In this document: positions 36,171 through 45,471 of the stretch, in pieces
Position numbering within the stretch: the first letter of the stretch is position 1
How the letters are laid out: the number at the start of each line of letters is the position of its first letter
NCBI GenBank assembly: GCA_022824185.1
Contig: JAJEAU010000008.1
Location: 62,001 to 126,000, forward strand
Source: Dehalococcoidia bacterium
Lineage (GTDB): Bacteria; Chloroflexota; Dehalococcoidia; Lucifugimonadales; Lucifugimonadaceae
DNA: 64,000 nt
Reading direction: 5' to 3'
The notes under the pieces: generated by a model
Databases searched by the model: none
Told to the model about the DNA's origin: nothing
What the model saw: only the letters and a program-made list of their open reading frames with translations
Program-made: the position numbers and the translations under genes

Positions 36171-36527
36171 ATGATCAACGAGCAAGATGCCGCGATAGTC
36201 TCGTTCACGCCGGCCGCTTTGGACAAGCTGGCCGAGGTGATGGCTGAACAAGACGCTACGAACTCATATCTGCGCATATCGGCATCTGCGACCCCTCAAG
36301 GCGGCGTCGAATACGCTTTCGGCCTTGAGGACGAACCCGGAACCGATGACACCTCGCTCGAAGATGGCGCGGTCAAGGCTCTCGTGGACGAACAAAGCAT
36401 CCCGTTGATCTCCGGATCTAGCATCGATTATGTCGAAGGCTTCCAACGCTCCGGCTTCGTGATTTCCAACCCCAATTTCGCTGGCGGTTGCGCTTGTGGT
36501 GGCGGTGGATGCGGATGTGGCGGTTAG
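36171..36527 (+). CDS. HesB/IscA-family iron-sulfur carrier-like protein
   Basis: 118-residue A-type carrier-like protein: VSFTPAALDKLAEVMAEQDATNSYLRISA, SIDYVEGFQRSGFVISNPN and a C-terminus GGCACGGGGCGCGG. Standard members have three cysteines, one after a GGCSG motif and two in C-G-C near the end. Here the first is missing (ATPQGGVEYAFG), while the tail has four cysteines in a glycine-rich string. Cluster binding may therefore differ. The ATG at 36171 is preferred over a TTG at 36162. It is followed by a ferredoxin gene. Confidence 0.85.
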   Translation: MINEQDAAIVSFTPAALDKLAEVMAEQDATNSYLRISASATPQGGVEYAFGLEDEPGTDDTSLEDGAVKALVDEQSIPLISGSSIDYVEGFQRSGFVISNPNFAGGCACGGGGCGCGG

Positions 36528-36611
36528 AATAATCCCTGACCCGCAAAGCACATCTACTTAGCGGGAAACGACCTAAACCATCGCCTTGCCACCAACTGGA
36601 GCACTCAAAAG

Positions 36612-36878
36612 GTGACCTACATAATCTCCAAAGGTTGCGTCGACGTCATGGACGGATCATGCGTTGACGTTTGCCCCGTCGACTGCATCTACTCCAAACC
36701 CGGCGACAACATGCTCTTCATCAACCCCGATGAATGCATCGACTGCGCCGCTTGCGAACCGGTTTGCCCGGAGAACGCAATCTTCCCGGAAGATCAAGTC
36801 CCCGAGGACGAATTCGAATACATCGCCCTCAACTACGACTACGACTACGACAGCTCCGAACCGGGCGTCAACACCTAG
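36612..36878 (+). CDS. fdxA: 7Fe-type ferredoxin (FdxA-like)
   Basis: 88-residue ferredoxin of the actinobacterial/Thermus FdxA kind, with one 3Fe-4S and one 4Fe-4S site. The cysteines are in KGCVDVMDGSCVDVCPVDCIY and DECIDCAACEPVCPENAIF, with a spacing that gives the 7Fe pattern. The tail is acidic (NYDYDYDSSEP). The start is GTG. It lies 84 bp after the A-type carrier gene, and could supply electrons to the sulfite/nitrite reductase 2 kb away, which is inference. Confidence 0.92.
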   Translation: MTYIISKGCVDVMDGSCVDVCPVDCIYSKPGDNMLFINPDECIDCAACEPVCPENAIFPEDQVPEDEFEYIALNYDYDYDSSEPGVNT

Positions 36879-36961
36879 ACAGACCTAGCCGGTCAGTTCA
36901 ACCGCAGTCAAATCCAGGGAACTCGACCTCAAAGTCGCGCCTTGCTTCGGCGCGTTGAGCG

Positions 36962-37642
36962 TTACCCGATCGCCTGCAACGCCTCAGGTAACGGCATCCG
37001 GATTGTCGTGAATATCGGCGTCTCTGACTCCGTGTACTGTGCCCCCGGCACTTCACGCAGATCCATCACCAGCGACACGAACTCTGAAGGATCGTCGGTC
37101 TCAAACGCGACTACGAACTCCGGGTCGTCGATACCAAATGAATAGGTCGTGTTGATCGTCACCCCCGGATAGCCGTGCCCGATGCGGAAGTGATCGTTCA
37201 TCATCCCTTGGCGCTCCTCCATCGACAAACCGTACCAAGGCCGCGTCTTCGTCATGGGGTAAACGATGAAATATCGTTTGTCTTTCCGCTCGACGTCCGG
37301 GTTTCCGCCGCCATGCTTATACCTAGTCTGCCTACGAAGCGAGAGATATGAATGCGGCTGGTCAAAGTGCGCCATCGCTTCACTGCGGTTCAACGCCGCC
37401 GCCGTTGAGTGGAATGTCTCCACACTCGGTGCGCTCTGAAACAGCAACAGATCAACATCGGCCCGTGTCCCTACCGCGCTGAAACTCGATAGGGGCGATC
37501 CCGTTTCTGCTGCCGCGGCTTCGACTGTCGCAACCAAATCTTCGCGAATCTGCGACTTCCTATCCGGGTCCAACAACCGCCAAGACGCTCGCGCCTTGAA
37601 GAAGGAGAACTTTACGTAGTCACCGTATTCGATGTTGGGCAT
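36962..37642 (-). CDS. Chlorite dismutase-like / HemQ coproheme decarboxylase family protein
   Basis: 226-residue dimeric alpha-beta barrel protein. KRYFIVYPMTKTRPWYGLSMEERQGMMNDHFRIGHGYPGV matches the HemQ region with the catalytic Tyr in YPM and the candidate proximal His in NDHFRIGH; SFGIDDPEFVVAFETDDPSEFVSLVMDLR follows as in the family. HemQ turns coproheme III into heme b in the coproporphyrin-dependent pathway. True chlorite dismutase cannot be fully excluded, since I cannot place the distal residue with certainty. It is monocistronic in appearance. Confidence 0.85.
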   Translation of the reverse strand: MPNIEYGDYVKFSFFKARASWRLLDPDRKSQIREDLVATVEAAAAETGSPLSSFSAVGTRADVDLLLFQSAPSVETFHSTAAALNRSEAMAHFDQPHSYLSLRRQTRYKHGGGNPDVERKDKRYFIVYPMTKTRPWYGLSMEERQGMMNDHFRIGHGYPGVTINTTYSFGIDDPEFVVAFETDDPSEFVSLVMDLREVPGAQYTESETPIFTTIRMPLPEALQAIG

Positions 37643-37833
37643 GGTCTATGGAAGGAGGTAGGGCGGATGCAGGAAGATGTCAAGAAATCGATCACGCCCT
37701 CTCGTCGATCAACACTCAAAGTATAGAAACCGCCTCGCATCGTCGCCGATCCACGCTCTTCGTAGACTTGAAACCGTATCGGGTTCGACGGTAGCCGGCA
37801 ATCCCGAGACACAGTCAAACCAAAGGACTTCCT

Positions 37834-38670
37834 ATGCCAACGTTGGCCCTCGTCTCCGTCATACACGACGACGATCCGCTAAGGACCATGTTCGACTTCG
37901 CCATCGAGCACGACTTCAAAGCAGTCGAGCTTCACGGCAAATTCCACAATGCCGAATCGCTAACCGAAGCCGAAATCGCGTACCTCCGACGCGTATCCGA
38001 ATCCAACGGAATCGGCTTAACTCTTCACTATCATCACGACGCACTGCCCGGATCCCATCGTCGCAGCGTGTGGGATAGCCTCCTCGAGAGTTTCACCCGC
38101 AACCTCGAGATGCTAGGCAGCTTGGGTGGGAAAGTAATTGTGCTTCACCCCGGAAAGATTGATGTGCCTACACTCGATCGACCGGAAGACGGGTCCGAAT
38201 TGATCAGACGCGAAGCCGTCAGAAACTTGAAACGCTTCGTGCGAACTGTGGCGCCTACCGCCGAACGCCTCGGCATCACGATCTGCATCGAAAATCTCAA
38301 ACACGATCCTGGATTTGTCCTCACGTCGTACGAAGACCTCGCATCGGTAATCGACGATGCCAAATGCGATTACGTTGGCGCAGTCCTCGACGTAGGCCAT
38401 TGCATCATTGGCGACGGCCTGCCAGAAGCCATCGAAATCCTCGGCGACCGCATCAAACATCTACATCTCAACGACGCGATCGACGGTATCGAACACAAGG
38501 AAATCGGCATCGGCACCCTCGATCTCGACGAAATGGCCCCGTTGATGTCCGATGAAATGAACATCGAGTTCGCGACACTCGAAATCGGCGCCCGCGATCC
38601 CGACTCCGATGGGATCATCCTCCGAAGCCGCGAAGTGCTCAAATCACACTACGGTGAGTCCGTGATTTAA
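37834..38670 (+). CDS. Sugar phosphate isomerase/epimerase family TIM barrel
   Basis: 278-residue xylose isomerase-like TIM barrel (AP endonuclease family 2 fold). Metal-site segments are FKAVELHGKFHNAE, GKVIVLHPGKIDVP, TICIENLKHDPG with the ligand glutamate, GAVLDVGHCIIG, IKHLHLNDAIDGIEHKEIGIG and FATLEIGA. Relatives isomerise or epimerise sugars or nick DNA; the isomerase side looks closer. The substrate is unknown. No partner genes adjoin; REP-like repeats follow. Confidence 0.88.
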   Translation: MPTLALVSVIHDDDPLRTMFDFAIEHDFKAVELHGKFHNAESLTEAEIAYLRRVSESNGIGLTLHYHHDALPGSHRRSVWDSLLESFTRNLEMLGSLGGKVIVLHPGKIDVPTLDRPEDGSELIRREAVRNLKRFVRTVAPTAERLGITICIENLKHDPGFVLTSYEDLASVIDDAKCDYVGAVLDVGHCIIGDGLPEAIEILGDRIKHLHLNDAIDGIEHKEIGIGTLDLDEMAPLMSDEMNIEFATLEIGARDPDSDGIILRSREVLKSHYGESVI

Positions 38671-38682
38671 TGCCCTTCGTCA

Positions 38683-38808
38683 TCCCGGGCTTTGATCCGT
38701 CCGCCACTCCGGGACGAGCACCAATCGGCGTTCACGGCCTTAAGCCAATCGTCATTCCGGGCCTATTGCCCCGTCATTCCGGCGAAGGCCGGAATCCAGA
38801 GGATTTGG
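38683..38808. repeat. REP-like palindromic repeat cluster
   Basis: Several degenerate CGTCAT(T/C)CCGGG units end in one full CGTCATTCCGGCGAAGGCCG copy, between two convergent genes. It is the same family as at 5.1 and 11.4 kb. Confidence 0.82.
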
Positions 38809-38820
38809 GAAGGGCACCAG

Positions 38821-40680
38821 CTAAACCGCGCACTCACCCTCGCCGCGTTCCAGCTTGTAGACCACGGTCTTGCCCCAGTCCATGTACGTGTTGATGTGCT
38901 CGCGGTCTAGCGGACCGGCTTCGGCCTTCCATGGGCTGAACATATCCTCGTATGGCTGCGTGCCGACGCGGTCTACGAATGCATTGAACTCTTCGCCATC
39001 GTTGCGGTTCGCTTTGTAGTGATCCAGGATCATCTCCAATGCTTCTGGGGCACGTTTGGCAGGGACCCGAGCGCGGACTCGATTGCCTACGCGCACCGGA
39101 CCATCGGTCGATTCACCGGCGATGAACAGCTCGTATGCAGGAACCTGACCACCCTCGCCTTTCAACACCGCACCGTGGAAACCGATGTTCGCCACGTGGT
39201 GCTGACCGCACGAGTTCGGGCAGCCACTCGCCTTGATGTGGATATTCGATACCCCAGGATCCGAAAGGTCCATCGTGTCCAGCTTCTCACCTAGAGCCTT
39301 GTTCAAGCCCATCGACGAGGTGATGCCAAGTTTGCAAGAGTCGGTGCCCGGGCAAGTAACGATATCGCGGATCGTCTCGCGTCCGCTGGCCGCCATGCCG
39401 ATCTCTTTCAGCGCAAGGTAGATGTCGTACAACGACTCGGTCCGCACCCAGCGATAAACCAAGTTCTGCTGCTGATCGATGCGAACACGTCCGCCGGCAA
39501 ACTCTCTCGAGATATCCGCCAACGGCTTCCACTGATCGGCGTAAATATCACCACGCTCGATGCGAACGAAGACGACGTTGAAGCCCGCCTGCCGTTGCTC
39601 TTCGACAGACGTTGCCTTCCAATGGTCGTACTCCGCGTCGCCAACCGGCTCAGGCGTCGCATCGTCGGGCACGCCTGGCGCATCCGCTTCCTCATCCTCG
39701 ATGAACAGCAGAGTCTCTAGATCGATCTCTTTGTTCGCCCAGTCGCCTTTGAGTTCCTCTTCGACCATCTCGCGGAACTTCTCGATGCCCAAGCGCTTGA
39801 TCGTGTACTTGATCCGAGCCCGCATCAAGTTCTTACGCTCTTCGTCTTGCCTGTTGAAGATCCTCAGAGCGGCTTCGGCGTGGCGGATGTAGTCTTCGAC
39901 GGGCACGAATTCGCTCAACGTCTCCGCCATCTGCGGCATGATCGATAACCCGCCACCGACCACGATCTTGAATCCCTGCTTCCCATCGCGTTCTCTCGCG
40001 ATGAAGCCCATGTCGTGGAACGGCGTCATCGCCTCGTCGGTCTCGGAACCCGAAAACGCCGTCTTCGACTTCCTCGGCATGTTCTGCGTCGTTGGGTGAC
40101 GCAGAAAATACCGCGCGTACGCCGCCGCATACGGACTGACGTCGAACACCTCGTCTTTCGAAACACCAGCCGTCGGGTGAGCCACAACGTTCCGAACCGT
40201 GTTCCCACACGCTTCGCGAGTGCTAAGCCCGACATCCCCGATGTCACGCATCAACTGCGGGCAATCGTCCAACGGGACATGGTGGATCTGCACATTCTCA
40301 CGCGTCGTCAGATGCCCTTTCTTCAACGGGGCATACTTTTCACAAACCTCTCCCAGCACCTCGAGTTGCCCGGCGGTCAACCCGCCAAACGGGGCTTTGA
40401 TCCTGACCATCTGCCGATCCGGTTGCCGTTGCCCATATACGCCCTGTCGCAGCCGAAAGCGCATGAACGCGGTTTCTTCGAACTCGCCCGCCCGAAAACG
40501 TTCCTTCTGCGCCTCGAAATCTGCAATCTCCTCACCGCTAACCAGCAACACCCGAGCACCTTCTTCGTCGGGCGCCCATTCTGTCTGTTTCGTATCTACG
40601 CTCGTTGTCACGATATGTCCGCTCACGTGTACAGCTAACCCTCGGCGCCGAATTCGCGCCGAATAGTCGTAATCATACAC
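38821..40680 (-). CDS. Siroheme nitrite/sulfite reductase
   Basis: Ferredoxin-dependent siroheme and 4Fe-4S enzyme of about 600 residues that makes sulfide or ammonia by six-electron reduction. Two ferrodoxin-like/NirSir repeats are visible (QMVRIKAPFGGLTAGQLEVLGEV and FAGGRVRIDQQQNLVYRWV), and cluster cysteines lie in VTCPGTDSCKLGI and KASGCPNSCGQHH. A sulfite role fits the cysteine-synthesis genes in this window, but nitrite is possible. The start is uncertain: the ATG at 40680 has no Shine-Dalgarno site, and a GTG at 40611 gives a more usual N-terminus. It is transcribed divergently from the DapA-like gene. Confidence 0.92.
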   Translation of the reverse strand: MYDYDYSARIRRRGLAVHVSGHIVTTSVDTKQTEWAPDEEGARVLLVSGEEIADFEAQKERFRAGEFEETAFMRFRLRQGVYGQRQPDRQMVRIKAPFGGLTAGQLEVLGEVCEKYAPLKKGHLTTRENVQIHHVPLDDCPQLMRDIGDVGLSTREACGNTVRNVVAHPTAGVSKDEVFDVSPYAAAYARYFLRHPTTQNMPRKSKTAFSGSETDEAMTPFHDMGFIARERDGKQGFKIVVGGGLSIMPQMAETLSEFVPVEDYIRHAEAALRIFNRQDEERKNLMRARIKYTIKRLGIEKFREMVEEELKGDWANKEIDLETLLFIEDEEADAPGVPDDATPEPVGDAEYDHWKATSVEEQRQAGFNVVFVRIERGDIYADQWKPLADISREFAGGRVRIDQQQNLVYRWVRTESLYDIYLALKEIGMAASGRETIRDIVTCPGTDSCKLGITSSMGLNKALGEKLDTMDLSDPGVSNIHIKASGCPNSCGQHHVANIGFHGAVLKGEGGQVPAYELFIAGESTDGPVRVGNRVRARVPAKRAPEALEMILDHYKANRNDGEEFNAFVDRVGTQPYEDMFSPWKAEAGPLDREHINTYMDWGKTVVYKLERGEGECAV

Positions 40681-40803
40681 TCAGCGTCGAGAATCGACCT
40701 CATCGTTTCCTATCCAGAATCCTTTCACCTGCCCCGTCTTCCCCGTTCGGTAAACTCATTGAGGAACCAACCCGAGAATCTTGCGAAGAGAATCGAAACG
40801 CCT

Positions 40804-41736
40804 ATGACCGCCTCAAACTTCGACGGCATTCACTTCATGATGCCGACCCCGTTCGCCTCCGACGGCTCAGTCGACACTGGCCCGATCCAGCGTCTCGTCG
40901 AGGCGGCAGCAAACGCCGGATGCACAGGAGTCGTTACTCTCGGCGTCATGGGCGAAGCGCACCGCCTTTCAGACCACGAGCGAGCACCCATCATCGACAG
41001 CGTCGTGAACGCTTGCGAAGAGCGATTGACCGTTACCGTCGGAGTCAGCGGCCAAAGCGGCACACAAGCAGCGGAACGTGTCCGAGAAGCTCAAGACCTC
41101 GGTGCCTCTGCCGTCATGGCATCGCCACCATCCCTCGCCAAACCGAACGAAACTGCCGTCTACAGCTATTACCGATCAATCGACGCAGCAACCGAGATCC
41201 CCATCGTAGTCCAAGACCTCCCCGAACAAACCGGCGTCCACATGTCCCCCGAGTTCATCGCCAGGCTGAACTCGGAACTCGAAAACGCCCAACTCCTGAA
41301 ACTCGAAGATCCGCCAACTCCCCCCAAAGTAACAACCGTCCTCAGCGCCACGAGCGGCCGTATGGGCATTTTCGGAGGCCTAGGCGGTGCATTCCTTTTC
41401 GAAGAACTTCAACGCGGCGCCGTCGGAACAATGACCGGCTTCGCCTACCCCGAAGCCCTCGTGAAAATTCACGCCCAGTTCACATCCGGCGATATCGAAG
41501 GCGCACGCCAAACCTTCTACGGCTGGCTCCCGCTGATCCGATATGAAAACACAGCAGGACTTGGCCTATCAATCCGCAAACACATCATGACCAAACGGGG
41601 ACTGCTCGACTCCCCCGCGGTCAGATCGCCTTCCCCGGCCATTGATGCCCACGGTGTCGAAGAACTGGAAGACATACTCGAAGCCATGGCACCTTTCATC
41701 GAAACCGAACTCTCTGAGACTTCCGCCGCTGAATGA
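40804..41736 (+). CDS. DapA-family (DHDPS/NAL) aldolase-like protein
   Basis: 310-residue TIM-barrel class I aldolase fold. The Schiff-base lysine is in AQLLKLEDPP, and the GVVTLGVMGEAHRLSDHER segment replaces the usual GTTGE. The catalytic tyrosine motif YN-x-P is replaced by VVQDLPEQ, so the proton relay differs from DapA. It is not the lysine-pathway enzyme, since a canonical dapA lies at 62.7 kb. The ATG at 40804 follows a GAAGAGAA stretch; an ATG at 40759 is less likely. Confidence 0.85.
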   Translation: MTASNFDGIHFMMPTPFASDGSVDTGPIQRLVEAAANAGCTGVVTLGVMGEAHRLSDHERAPIIDSVVNACEERLTVTVGVSGQSGTQAAERVREAQDLGASAVMASPPSLAKPNETAVYSYYRSIDAATEIPIVVQDLPEQTGVHMSPEFIARLNSELENAQLLKLEDPPTPPKVTTVLSATSGRMGIFGGLGGAFLFEELQRGAVGTMTGFAYPEALVKIHAQFTSGDIEGARQTFYGWLPLIRYENTAGLGLSIRKHIMTKRGLLDSPAVRSPSPAIDAHGVEELEDILEAMAPFIETELSETSAAE

Positions 41737-41849
41737 ATCACTACCGCCTCGTCACAACTACGCAACAATCACCGTTAACATAGGCACCAAGCGAGCATCG
41801 GTTCGTAATTCTTTACACGAACCGCACTAATCACGCTTCAATCCCTTCA

Positions 41850-42608
41850 ATGGCGGATCCAACGCAAAACGACGCCCCCGGTAACGGTCCCCGCACCATT
41901 TACTGCATGCACTGCGGTACCTCGGCGTCCGAAAACGACTACGCATGCACCCGTTGCGGTGAGCGCGTCTACATTCCCGACCCTGCGCGTGTTCCGCCGT
42001 TGGGGTTCACCAGCTGTATGCACTGCGCCACAGTAAACGAAGCCCACGCTTCTTACTGCGCAAGTTGCGCTGCCGAAATCGACCAGAACGCTCGGATATC
42101 CCCGGATGGCGCGGCAAATGATCGAGAATACGCCGGCTCTCGACTAGGCTCGAACGCCGACTCAGACCGATCTTCAAAACAACGAGGCGGGGGTTACCGC
42201 ATCGGAAGCGGGACCTTCAACCCCGACCAGTGGGGCATCCCGAGAAGAAATCGAGCCAGCACACCACGAGACGAAGAGAACACAACCCCTCAAGAGATCC
42301 AACGTTGGAACTGGTCCGCTTTTATCCTCGGACCAATCTGGGGCGTCATGCATGGTCTGTGGTGGACCATGCTAGGTTTCCTGCCCTTTCTTCCGCTACC
42401 GCCGACACTGCGCTCGATCGGATTCATCGTCCTCTTCGGAGTGATGGTGATCCTAGGACTAAAAGGCAACGAGATGGCGTGGCGATCCCGACAATGGGAG
42501 AGCGCGGAGAAATTCCTAGCGGTTCAACAGCGATGGGCGACCTGGAGCATTATCTTCGGCATCGGCGCATTCGTCGCCATCATTCTGTTCCTACTCGGGC
42601 AGGGCTAA
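41850..42608 (+). CDS. Zinc-ribbon membrane protein
   Basis: 252 residues. Two N-terminal treble or ribbon units (YCMHCGTSASENDYACTRCGERV and SCMHCATVNEAHASYCASCAAEI) carry four CxxC pairs. A polar linker follows, then a DUF2628-like part with WNWSAFILGPIWGVMHGLWWTMLGFLPFLPLPP and two more hydrophobic helices, ending in VAIILFLLG. The soluble zinc ribbons probably face the cytoplasm. The function is unknown. The gene overlaps the end of the GNAT gene on the other strand by 18 bp. Confidence 0.8.
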   Translation: MADPTQNDAPGNGPRTIYCMHCGTSASENDYACTRCGERVYIPDPARVPPLGFTSCMHCATVNEAHASYCASCAAEIDQNARISPDGAANDREYAGSRLGSNADSDRSSKQRGGGYRIGSGTFNPDQWGIPRRNRASTPRDEENTTPQEIQRWNWSAFILGPIWGVMHGLWWTMLGFLPFLPLPPTLRSIGFIVLFGVMVILGLKGNEMAWRSRQWESAEKFLAVQQRWATWSIIFGIGAFVAIILFLLGQG

Positions 42609-43334
42609 ATAGGCCATCGGGTCCACCTGCAGCTCGGTTTGTCCCCGGGCCGCGAAGTAGGCCAAGCACCGACTCCTCAGAGCACGGCGATAACCCAGAT
42701 CCAAGAATGACGGCGTCGACATGATGATCGCGTCCTCCGCATTGTCGTGATAGTACCGGTGACGGACACCCACTTCTCCGAATCCATACTTCCGATACAA
42801 CGAACGCGCCACCCAATTTGACTTCCTGACTTCTAACGTCGCGTTCGAAGCCCCGATCTTCAGAGCTTCCGCGAACGTCGCCAACAGCAACAACTCACCG
42901 ATTCCCCTCCCTCGCCTTGTAGGGCGCGTAGCGATCACGACGATATGCGCCTGATCCACAGCCGTCCACAACCCAACCAACCCCGCTACTTGGCTCAACG
43001 ATCGCTCCGGTTCAAAACTCCCGATCGATGTCGACAATATCGACCGCAATCTTCTTGCAATCCCGCCTGTTCCGTTGGTCGTCTCATCTTCATCCTCCCC
43101 ATTTTCCGTAACCCCGCGAGTCGCAACGATATACGTCGTGTTCTTCCGTTTCATGTCGCGTGCCGCTGACGATTTCGGCGCTGTTTGGCCAAACGATTCT
43201 CGCACGACGTGATCAATCGCCAACGCATCCGATTGAGTCGCATATCGTGCTCGATACGGATTGACCAAGCCGTTGCCATTGCCATTTTGATCCTTCAGAT
43301 CATCGGGGCCAATTGTGATCGAGCCAGTCGCCAT
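42591..43334 (-). CDS. GNAT-family N-acetyltransferase (RimI-like)
   Basis: 247-residue protein with a C-terminal GNAT domain: AHIVVIATRPTRRGRGIGELLLLATFAEAL is the acetyl-CoA loop (R-R-G-R-G-I-G), followed by ASNATLEVRKSNWVARSLYRKYGFGEVGVRHRYYHDN, very like RimI. The N-terminal ~90 residues hold a variable acidic stretch (ENGEDEDETTNGTGG). N-terminal acetylation of a ribosomal or other protein is the likely activity. TsaB/TsaD genes are not adjacent. Confidence 0.87.
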   Translation of the reverse strand: MATGSITIGPDDLKDQNGNGNGLVNPYRARYATQSDALAIDHVVRESFGQTAPKSSAARDMKRKNTTYIVATRGVTENGEDEDETTNGTGGIARRLRSILSTSIGSFEPERSLSQVAGLVGLWTAVDQAHIVVIATRPTRRGRGIGELLLLATFAEALKIGASNATLEVRKSNWVARSLYRKYGFGEVGVRHRYYHDNAEDAIIMSTPSFLDLGYRRALRSRCLAYFAARGQTELQVDPMAYLALPE

Positions 43335-43561
43335 CGTGTCGGGAAACAGAATCCAGTTGAATCGCGCAGTTTAGACCGAGAGGCAACACGATCCAACTCT
43401 CCGCAACTTAAGACTCTAGCGCAATTCCAAACCAACGACTCCAGTGCAGTCACCGTACATATCTCGATTCGAAGAGTTGCGTGTTCGTACGGAGCGCAAC
43501 ATCCCTGATTTTCCCGATCCTGAGCATCGCTCGGCCCTTCGAGGCGTACAATCAAAAAGTT

Positions 43562-45469
43562 ATGAGTTTCTTACTCAGCCTGTGGACGCGACTGTCGATG
43601 CCCTCAGTCGCTTCAACCACCGCGCCCGCCGCCGCAAGTACGACAACTACCGACCAAGATGCATCCGGTGGTAGCTTTCGCATCCTCATGCGCATCGTAC
43701 GCATGGCATTCGACTACCCAGCCCTTCTAGCCGTCGGCCTAGTCTTCATCATCGGTGCATCCGTTTTCCAACTCTTTATCCCCCTCCTCATCGGCGAAGG
43801 GGTCACCACCGTTGAGAAAATCTTCACAGACGCCAACGCCGATGAGAACGCACTGCGACAAGCCCTGATCTGGACCGCTCTCGGACTCCTCGGTTCGGCA
43901 GTCCTTCGTGGCCTGTTCACTTTCGGCCACATGTACATCAGCGAAAACATCGCCCAGCGCCTCGGATATCGACTGAGGATGCTCTACTACGAAAAGCTCC
44001 AACGCCTCAGCTTCGCCTACCACGACCGCGTACACACCGGCGACCTCCTGACCCGCGGGCTACTCGACATCGAGGGAATACGCGCCTTCGCAAGCCGAGG
44101 GCTTCTACGAGTCGTTTATCTTGCCATCTTCGTCGGCACCGGCACTTTCCTCATGATGCTAGTCGACTGGGAACTCGCCCTCATCAGTCTCAGCTTCGTC
44201 CCTATCGCCGCGTGGCGTTCCATCGTCGCTCGTCTACAGACCTCCCGCGGATGGCGCCTCTATCAGGAAGAGATGGGTCGCCTCACCAAAATCATGGACG
44301 AGAACCTCAAAGGCATTCGGGTTGTTCGCTCATTCTCCGCCGAACCCTACGAGATGGACAAATACGACAAATCTTCCGACGAGGCATTCAACAGAGCCTT
44401 CCACCTCGTCGGCGTCCGATCCAAAAACCTCTCCATCATCACTTTCGCATTCCTCGGTGTCATGTCTGTCGTCCTCCTAGTTGGTGGACTAAAAGTCCTC
44501 GACGATAACGACCCCTTCTCCCTCGGACAACTCGCCCAGTTCCTCGCATTCATGTCCATCATGCAGAACCCAGTCCGGCAACTCGGGATGGTCGTCGCAG
44601 GTTGGGCGCAAGGCGCGACTTCCGGTAAGCGACTCTTCGAAGTCCTTGACCAAATCCCGGAAATCGACGACAAACCCGGCGCAAAAGACCTCGTCCTGAC
44701 CGACGGCGCGCTTCGCTTCGAACATGTCGACTTCGCATACATGGATGAATACGGCGACGAGCAGGTCCTCACCGATGTCTCGTTCGAAGCTCGACCCGGT
44801 CACACGATCGGCATCGTTGGCCCACCAGGATCCGGCAAATCCACACTCGCACACCTCATCCCGCGTTTCTACGACCCCATCGCCGGACGCATCCTCATCG
44901 ACGACCAAGACATCTCCGAAGTGACACTCGCTTCCTTGCGTCGAACCGTAGGAGTCGTCGAGCAAGACACCTTCCTTTTCACCACATCCATCGACAACAA
45001 CGTCGCATACGGCGACCCGTGGGCCGAACACCGCAACATCGAAAGTGCAACTTCTCACGCCCAGATGAACGAATACGTCGAACGCCTCCCGAGCGGCTAC
45101 GGAACCCTCGTCGGAGAACGCGGTGTATCACTCTCCGGCGGACAACGCCAACGCTTGTCCATCGCTCGCAGCATCATGCTCCACCCGCAGGTCATCGTAT
45201 TCGACGACTCCACAGCCGCCATCGACGCCGCCACCGAGCAACGAATCCGTGCCGCACTCCAAGAGGTCACCTCCGACCGCGCTACCATCATCATCTCCCA
45301 CCGCCTAAGCTCCCTCATGCACGCCAACGAAATCCTATTCCTCGAAGGCGGAAAGATCGTTGAGCGAGGCACACACGCTGAACTCCTTGAACGCGGCGGG
45401 AAATACCGTGACCTCTACGAACTCCAGATCCGACCTGAAGACGACATCAACGTCAGAGGGAGCGCCTAG
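43562..45469 (+). CDS. ABC exporter half-transporter with degenerate ATPase site
   Basis: 635-residue type IV exporter subunit with six helices and a C-terminal ATPase domain. Walker A is GPPGSGKST, the signature is LSGGQRQRLSIARS, and Walker B is VIVFDDSTAAID, where Asp replaces the catalytic Glu. A low-complexity Ala/Thr stretch follows the N-terminus (VASTTAPAAASTTTTDQ). The ATG at 43562 is chosen; a start at 43481 would add 27 residues of no obvious use. It is 2 bp upstream of the partner gene. The two make a heterodimer with one consensus and one degenerate site. Confidence 0.93.
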   Translation: MSFLLSLWTRLSMPSVASTTAPAAASTTTTDQDASGGSFRILMRIVRMAFDYPALLAVGLVFIIGASVFQLFIPLLIGEGVTTVEKIFTDANADENALRQALIWTALGLLGSAVLRGLFTFGHMYISENIAQRLGYRLRMLYYEKLQRLSFAYHDRVHTGDLLTRGLLDIEGIRAFASRGLLRVVYLAIFVGTGTFLMMLVDWELALISLSFVPIAAWRSIVARLQTSRGWRLYQEEMGRLTKIMDENLKGIRVVRSFSAEPYEMDKYDKSSDEAFNRAFHLVGVRSKNLSIITFAFLGVMSVVLLVGGLKVLDDNDPFSLGQLAQFLAFMSIMQNPVRQLGMVVAGWAQGATSGKRLFEVLDQIPEIDDKPGAKDLVLTDGALRFEHVDFAYMDEYGDEQVLTDVSFEARPGHTIGIVGPPGSGKSTLAHLIPRFYDPIAGRILIDDQDISEVTLASLRRTVGVVEQDTFLFTTSIDNNVAYGDPWAEHRNIESATSHAQMNEYVERLPSGYGTLVGERGVSLSGGQRQRLSIARSIMLHPQVIVFDDSTAAIDAATEQRIRAALQEVTSDRATIIISHRLSSLMHANEILFLEGGKIVERGTHAELLERGGKYRDLYELQIRPEDDINVRGSA

Positions 45470-45471
45470 CC

